A stretch of 24,821 bases of DNA from a virus, in the IMG/VR virus record IMGVR_UViG_3300030012_002814, positions 1 to 24,821 of that record; one strand, 5' to 3'. Shown here piece by piece: positions 21,701 through 24,821 of this stretch. The position numbers and the translations under genes were made by a program. Below the pieces are notes generated by a model that ran no database searches, was not told the origin of the DNA, and saw only the letters and a program-made list of their open reading frames with translations. Every line of letters starts with the position of its first letter. The first letter of the stretch is position 1.

Positions 21701-24700
21701 ATACCAACAGAAAGTATTGAATTTAAATTATGTTCAACAGATAAAAATGCAGTGTGAGCAAGACCAGCACCATTATCAGATACAACACTCGTAATTCCAA
21801 CACTGATGCCATTTTGGAATAAGAATTTATTTTGAGTATCCTTCGTGATACTATCTTTTAAATCACTTGATGCAACTTTACCAATTGTTTTTGATACTGC
21901 GTGGCTGATCGCTGCATTAGGATCAGAGGTTGGATTATCTCGATCAACCTGTGGATATAGATCCTTAACTGGCTGACTAAATTTATAGTTTGTAAATGGT
22001 GATACCGTTGGTCTCACATCATAGTGTAGACATGTCAAATGATAGACACCATCTTGTTCTCCCGTAATATGTTCCTTAACTTCTTCGGATTCATAAATGT
22101 AGAAACTCTGTGCATATTCATTCTTTGAGAAGTTTGGTAGATTATCTACGGTTCTTGTTTGAGAATCGAGAGTTGATGTGCCTGGATTTGATTCAAGTGA
22201 ATATTGGAATCCTCGAGCACTCGTAATACCTATGACTGAGAATCTTCCATTAAATCCAGAGCTACCAATACCAGTTGCGTTATTATCAGATGTAACTTTA
22301 TTAATATTAACTACGGAACCAACAGTTAAGTTATGTGGTTCTTCTGACATCAATGTTGCAACATTGTTTGATGACTCCCAACTTGCCTCGTTAATAAAGT
22401 GGAAGTTTCTTTGATCGTCAATATTAGTTAACGATGTGGTTGTAATTTCCGCATCGGTAGAAGCAGTTGTATCACTTGTCTCCTGTAGAACATAACCCTC
22501 GATTGGTGGTCTTGCAGTTGTGATACCAGCTGGAATTACATATCTAAACTTGTAAATTGAATCCTCAATACCTCTTGAGTTTTCTTTTCTGACAAAGAAT
22601 GATTTTGGTGTATTTGCACCGAGAGCAGTTGTTCCAACTCCGACAAATGTAGGATAGATTTCATTGTCTGTTCCCTCAATTGAGACATTCACGAACCAAT
22701 GTTTATTCAGATCATCAAACTGAATTGGATGTCCAATATCACCAGATTTCTTATCGGATACACGACTTACAACTACAAGTTCACCACCAGTGCTGTTGAT
22801 TGTGAGTGCTGTTCCATCTAATGCATCGTTTAATGTTCTTGCAATTTGAAGATCATTTGCATTACTACCCTTAATCGTGAAGTAGACTTGATCCTCCTCC
22901 AATCCATCAGGTAGGAAACCATTGTTTGCAATCACACGAATTGATTCACCAGTAATTAGCTCATGATCTGTCTTTAATGATATAATATTTGAACTAATAC
23001 TACTTACACCAACTGTATTATTGACAACATATCTTTTTTCACCAGTATTAGTAGTAATACCTGTTTCGGTTGGCATCACCACTTTAGAAATAAAGTCACC
23101 CTCATTTCCATTTACATTTAATTGTAATCTTATTTTATCATCTAATGCAGCACCAAATCTAAATCCATCGACAATATGTGGTGGTGGTGCATCTTGGTTT
23201 GTGAATCCTTCAAAGTATAATCTTGTTGATGCACCCACACCGATTGTCTTATCAACATCAAGTGATAGATAATCAACATTTGCATTTCCATCTGTAATTT
23301 CTTTTGGTGGAATCAGATGTGTGATATAAGCAGCACTGTCAGGTGTAAATGCAGTTTTCTTGAATCCCTCAGACATCAAGGCATTTTCACCAAAGTTTGC
23401 ATTACAGTTTGCAAGTGATAATTCACCACCCGTATCTGCTACATATTGACTCTTATGTCCAATCGCAAAGACAGACACAGCTTGAACAATTGAATCATTT
23501 GATGCACGAACGTGAGTTGACTCATATTCTGGACGATAGACCGCAGATGGATCTAAGTGTAAATTATCAACACTTGTGTAATCTTCATACTGTCCAGATG
23601 TTGAGTTATAACGAACAAATGCCTTATCATCTTTCTGAAGTGCATTACCTGTAAACTGTGCAAGTAATCCACTCTTGAATCCTGTAACCTTTGATCCATC
23701 CAAGTGAATACCATTCATACCAAAGACGGATCTCTTTGATAGGTTGAATAGGTATGGTGAAGCAGAATTGATTGTATCAATTTCAATGTTCACATTTGCA
23801 CTTGTCAACGTGGGTAATGGATTGTTTGGTGCAGCACCAACCACATACTTAAATTGTGTATTTGATACGACCTCGGATACAACAAAGATGCCATTATATC
23901 CTGATGTACTAATACCAGAAATACGAACTGGAGTATCAATTGAAAGATCTGTAAGAGATGCATCCAAATCAACAGTTACAGTTGTCGATGCTGTTGAACC
24001 ATCACCAGCCTTGATGGATGAGATACCAACCTGTTGTCCCTTTGAACCTACAATACGATATTCTTCAACTCTTGTCTGAAAATCAAGACTACCTGATGGG
24101 AAGTCTGGTTCGATTGCTCTTCCTGTACCAGCATCATAAACATCACCAACCTTCTGATAATACATATCAAGATCAGTTGATGTTGAAGTTAGGTCAATAA
24201 AACTATCCTTAATACGAACTGGATTTGCACCATCAGCATACTCAAAACAGGTGAGTTTGTGATGAGAGAAACTTGGCGTGAATAAGTTTGCGGTGTAGTC
24301 TTTATATACGTTACCCGATGGATCACCATCAAAAATAGTGAACTGTGAAATATAACAAGCACCCGTTAATCTGAATATCGCAGATGGATCTATATTATTA
24401 TTCTCTGGATCTGGAACATATTTTGGTCTTATCTTTGTCTTACGGAGATCTTTACCTACGATTGATGTGCCTCTTGGAATGATCACACCACCACGAACAC
24501 TATTTAATTTGAATAGTTCATTATCAGGTGATGTTAGATCAAAATTACTACCAAGTCCAAATGGACTTAATATCTGGTTTGTTTGTCCAAATCTTGATGT
24601 GTATCTCGCTTCCGAAGCCACATCAACAGGTATAAATCCTGGCCTGTTATCAACGGTGTGAGTACCAGCAGCGAGGATAATGGTGGTTAAATCAAACTTA

Positions 24701-24821
24701 TCATTTCTCTGTCCTACAACATACGAAAACCTAGCAGCTTCAATTAGAGCTCTTTGGATCGTTTTAAATGGGCGTGTTTGGGAGTTTCCTTGATTCTCAA
24801 TACTATCAGTCGCATCCAATT
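18739..24821 (-). CDS. Giant virion structural protein, N-terminus beyond the window
   Basis: 2,027 codons visible; the frame is open to the right edge. The first residues seen (LDATDSIENQGNSQTRPFKT, IQRALIEAARFSYVVG, TTIILAAGTHTVDNRPG) match the opening of pectate-lyase-like beta-helix proteins, with beta-helix strands up to about residue 200 (GGVIIPRGTSIVGK, CYISQFTIFDGD). The middle is beta-rich and includes three related units with a GYNGIFVV-type core (about residues 300, 860 and 1240). Around 1335-1480 comes a segment I recall as conserved in marine T4-like phages (VNDEMMRIKNSSINSVFRG, LIRAANQTFEYVGFGQGN, GQTQKRGGGQNFYTGLND). From about 1590 (IGIGTTNPNGGLDVIGD) it becomes a fibre shaft like its neighbours (NVRTGILDVAGIATFRD), ending in a globular domain (LAFEYTVFVKNGSDYQSQKL to TYRLKREVT). 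Probably baseplate- or fibre-associated; no exact T4 counterpart is claimed. Confidence 0.82.
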   Translation of the reverse strand, partial: LDATDSIENQGNSQTRPFKTIQRALIEAARFSYVVGQRNDKFDLTTIILAAGTHTVDNRPGFIPVDVASEARYTSRFGQTNQILSPFGLGSNFDLTSPDNELFKLNSVRGGVIIPRGTSIVGKDLRKTKIRPKYVPDPENNNIDPSAIFRLTGACYISQFTIFDGDPSGNVYKDYTANLFTPSFSHHKLTCFEYADGANPVRIKDSFIDLTSTSTDLDMYYQKVGDVYDAGTGRAIEPDFPSGSLDFQTRVEEYRIVGSKGQQVGISSIKAGDGSTASTTVTVDLDASLTDLSIDTPVRISGISTSGYNGIFVVSEVVSNTQFKYVVGAAPNNPLPTLTSANVNIEIDTINSASPYLFNLSKRSVFGMNGIHLDGSKVTGFKSGLLAQFTGNALQKDDKAFVRYNSTSGQYEDYTSVDNLHLDPSAVYRPEYESTHVRASNDSIVQAVSVFAIGHKSQYVADTGGELSLANCNANFGENALMSEGFKKTAFTPDSAAYITHLIPPKEITDGNANVDYLSLDVDKTIGVGASTRLYFEGFTNQDAPPPHIVDGFRFGAALDDKIRLQLNVNGNEGDFISKVVMPTETGITTNTGEKRYVVNNTVGVSSISSNIISLKTDHELITGESIRVIANNGFLPDGLEEDQVYFTIKGSNANDLQIARTLNDALDGTALTINSTGGELVVVSRVSDKKSGDIGHPIQFDDLNKHWFVNVSIEGTDNEIYPTFVGVGTTALGANTPKSFFVRKENSRGIEDSIYKFRYVIPAGITTARPPIEGYVLQETSDTTASTDAEITTTSLTNIDDQRNFHFINEASWESSNNVATLMSEEPHNLTVGSVVNINKVTSDNNATGIGSSGFNGRFSVIGITSARGFQYSLESNPGTSTLDSQTRTVDNLPNFSKNEYAQSFYIYESEEVKEHITGEQDGVYHLTCLHYDVRPTVSPFTNYKFSQPVKDLYPQVDRDNPTSDPNAAISHAVSKTIGKVASSDLKDSITKDTQNKFLFQNGISVGITSVVSDNGAGLAHTAFLSVEHNLNSILSVGIQSAGAGYGEGSATTLFGAKLVGVGVGSTASGGATANVTVSAAGTITGVTIVNGGGAYGIGNSVQVIGVTTSAGHVVGILTVTDVYSAVDQVVQITGIRSDTNLKLNNTFRVTDTPSPKSVSFASTEVIDFGRSLGGSSNNITVGAAVSDATMSFIGPAINVESISYDITTGIATVGSGNTAHGLLAGSKVKLAGAGQTVYNGVFVVQENVGLTTFTVNLGVSTVSAPTLSGTIFGFPGGYSSADGAISADDEKIGSRMSSFFVGITTTLSAGITSTSSSISISDATTSGLNIGDYIMVNDEMMRIKNSSINSVFRGVFGTKSTNHVSGTQIKKVRVVPVESRRNSLIRAANQTFEYVGFGQGNYSVALPEKQTKVLSTEDRKLGQTQKRGGGQNFYTGLNDVGEYFIGNKVIKGTTGEEEIFDAPITTVTGEGHDVDKTETDALKITGGANKDVLSEFNGPSIFTNKLTSTSVDGIEAVSLQLQGDGKVARKITVGIATPSVGGAAGDVVLTTKPSESGYAGWVYTTQNTWRKFGLVSRDEDSVVVSADKIGIGTTNPNGGLDVIGDVHISGVLTATSYGNINAGFVTATEFVGDGSGLTGVIGIGSGISIFDSGSAVGTAATVNFGDNLTVQFSAGISTIVGAAGTDNVRTGILDVAGIATFRDNVLIGSGVTLSPDGDLFTTGIATVGGLNVNGDITYDEVNGRNLNVSGIATVGFITSSNAFYTGVVTATTFSGNAITATTASTSTNITVADESSDTTCNLVFVNDPTGAQSPKTGTNLTFNANTGDLAATSATLDHMIVGSAVTTGESGIDVTGIVTATSFSGDGSGLTNVVGSGSGVIIQHDGSNIGTAGTINFSTNLDVSAISAGIVTVTASGSGGTVSSGTFTATAGSPSTLETYAYDAAELAFEYTVFVKNGSDYQSQKLLVMRDGTTVTSTQYGIMYSNELLVQLDATISGSNLLLRATPETGVSGSTTYRLKREVT

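Noticed and set aside
2732-24661. Many plus-strand open frames of 60-130 codons
   Set aside because: They lie opposite well-supported minus-strand genes and have biased, repetitive compositions reflecting the complement of Ser/Thr/Gly-rich fibre codons, without ribosome-binding sites or family resemblance.
18739-24821. TTG at 24819 as the true start of the giant protein
   Set aside because: The homologous-looking sequence begins mid-domain and the frame is open to the window edge, so the gene almost surely starts outside.
1-24821. tRNA genes, integrase, attachment sites or insertion sequences
   Set aside because: No cloverleaf-like sequence, recombinase motif or terminal inverted repeats with target duplications were found on reading either strand.

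Overview
The window reads as part of a T4-like marine myovirus genome, most likely a cyanophage (host Prochlorococcus or Synechococcus) or a close relative infecting another marine bacterium. Four things point there. The base composition is AT-rich. Every convincing gene lies on the minus strand and the genes are tightly packed. T4-type late promoter boxes (TATAAATA and close variants) sit just upstream of many genes. Several protein families recall marine T4-like phages: the very large structural protein at the right edge, the repeated TYEDVTNVDSVGLITAR fibre module, the MAYYVKKQG small protein and a tail-fibre assembly chaperone. No photosynthesis gene, tRNA, integrase, insertion sequence or CRISPR is visible, so the host cannot be fixed from this window.

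Layout in the direction of transcription (right to left). 24821-18739: C-terminal 2,027 residues of a giant virion protein, with a beta-helix-like start and a fibre-like C-terminal third. 18735-16702: a subtilisin-family (S8) serine protease with an intact catalytic set and an I9-like propeptide. 16681-15386: a fibre protein ending in a cupredoxin-like domain with His-Cys-His-Met ligand spacing. 15346-2686: a fibre/adhesin array built from five two-gene units. In each unit a shaft gene is followed, with overlapping or nearly touching ends, by a putative tip gene: 399+170 aa, 264+513 aa, 250+467 aa, 200+464 aa and 492+343 aa. Four tips look like seven-bladed beta-propellers (three of SBBP type, one WD40-like) and one is a small Cys/Gly/Trp-rich protein. 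Small structural genes (318, 110, 74 and 62 aa) lie between the units. 2668-1983: a small coiled-coil protein and a probable tail-fibre assembly chaperone. 1929-1741: a small acidic protein.

Left of the late cluster the content changes. A 509-aa protein combines a DUF262 (GmrSD/ParB-like) N-terminal region with a C-terminal HNH nuclease motif (1653-124). A terminator-like hairpin and an overlapping sigma70-type promoter follow, and then the first 16 codons of a protein that begins like an SF2/UvsW-type helicase (49-1).

The working model is that the centre of the window is a modular receptor-binding locus. Shafts carrying a shared recombinogenic module each pair with an exchangeable tip, most units have their own late promoter, and a protease and a metal-site domain lie in the same late block. 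All function assignments rest on reading the sequence by eye; no database search or structure prediction was run.
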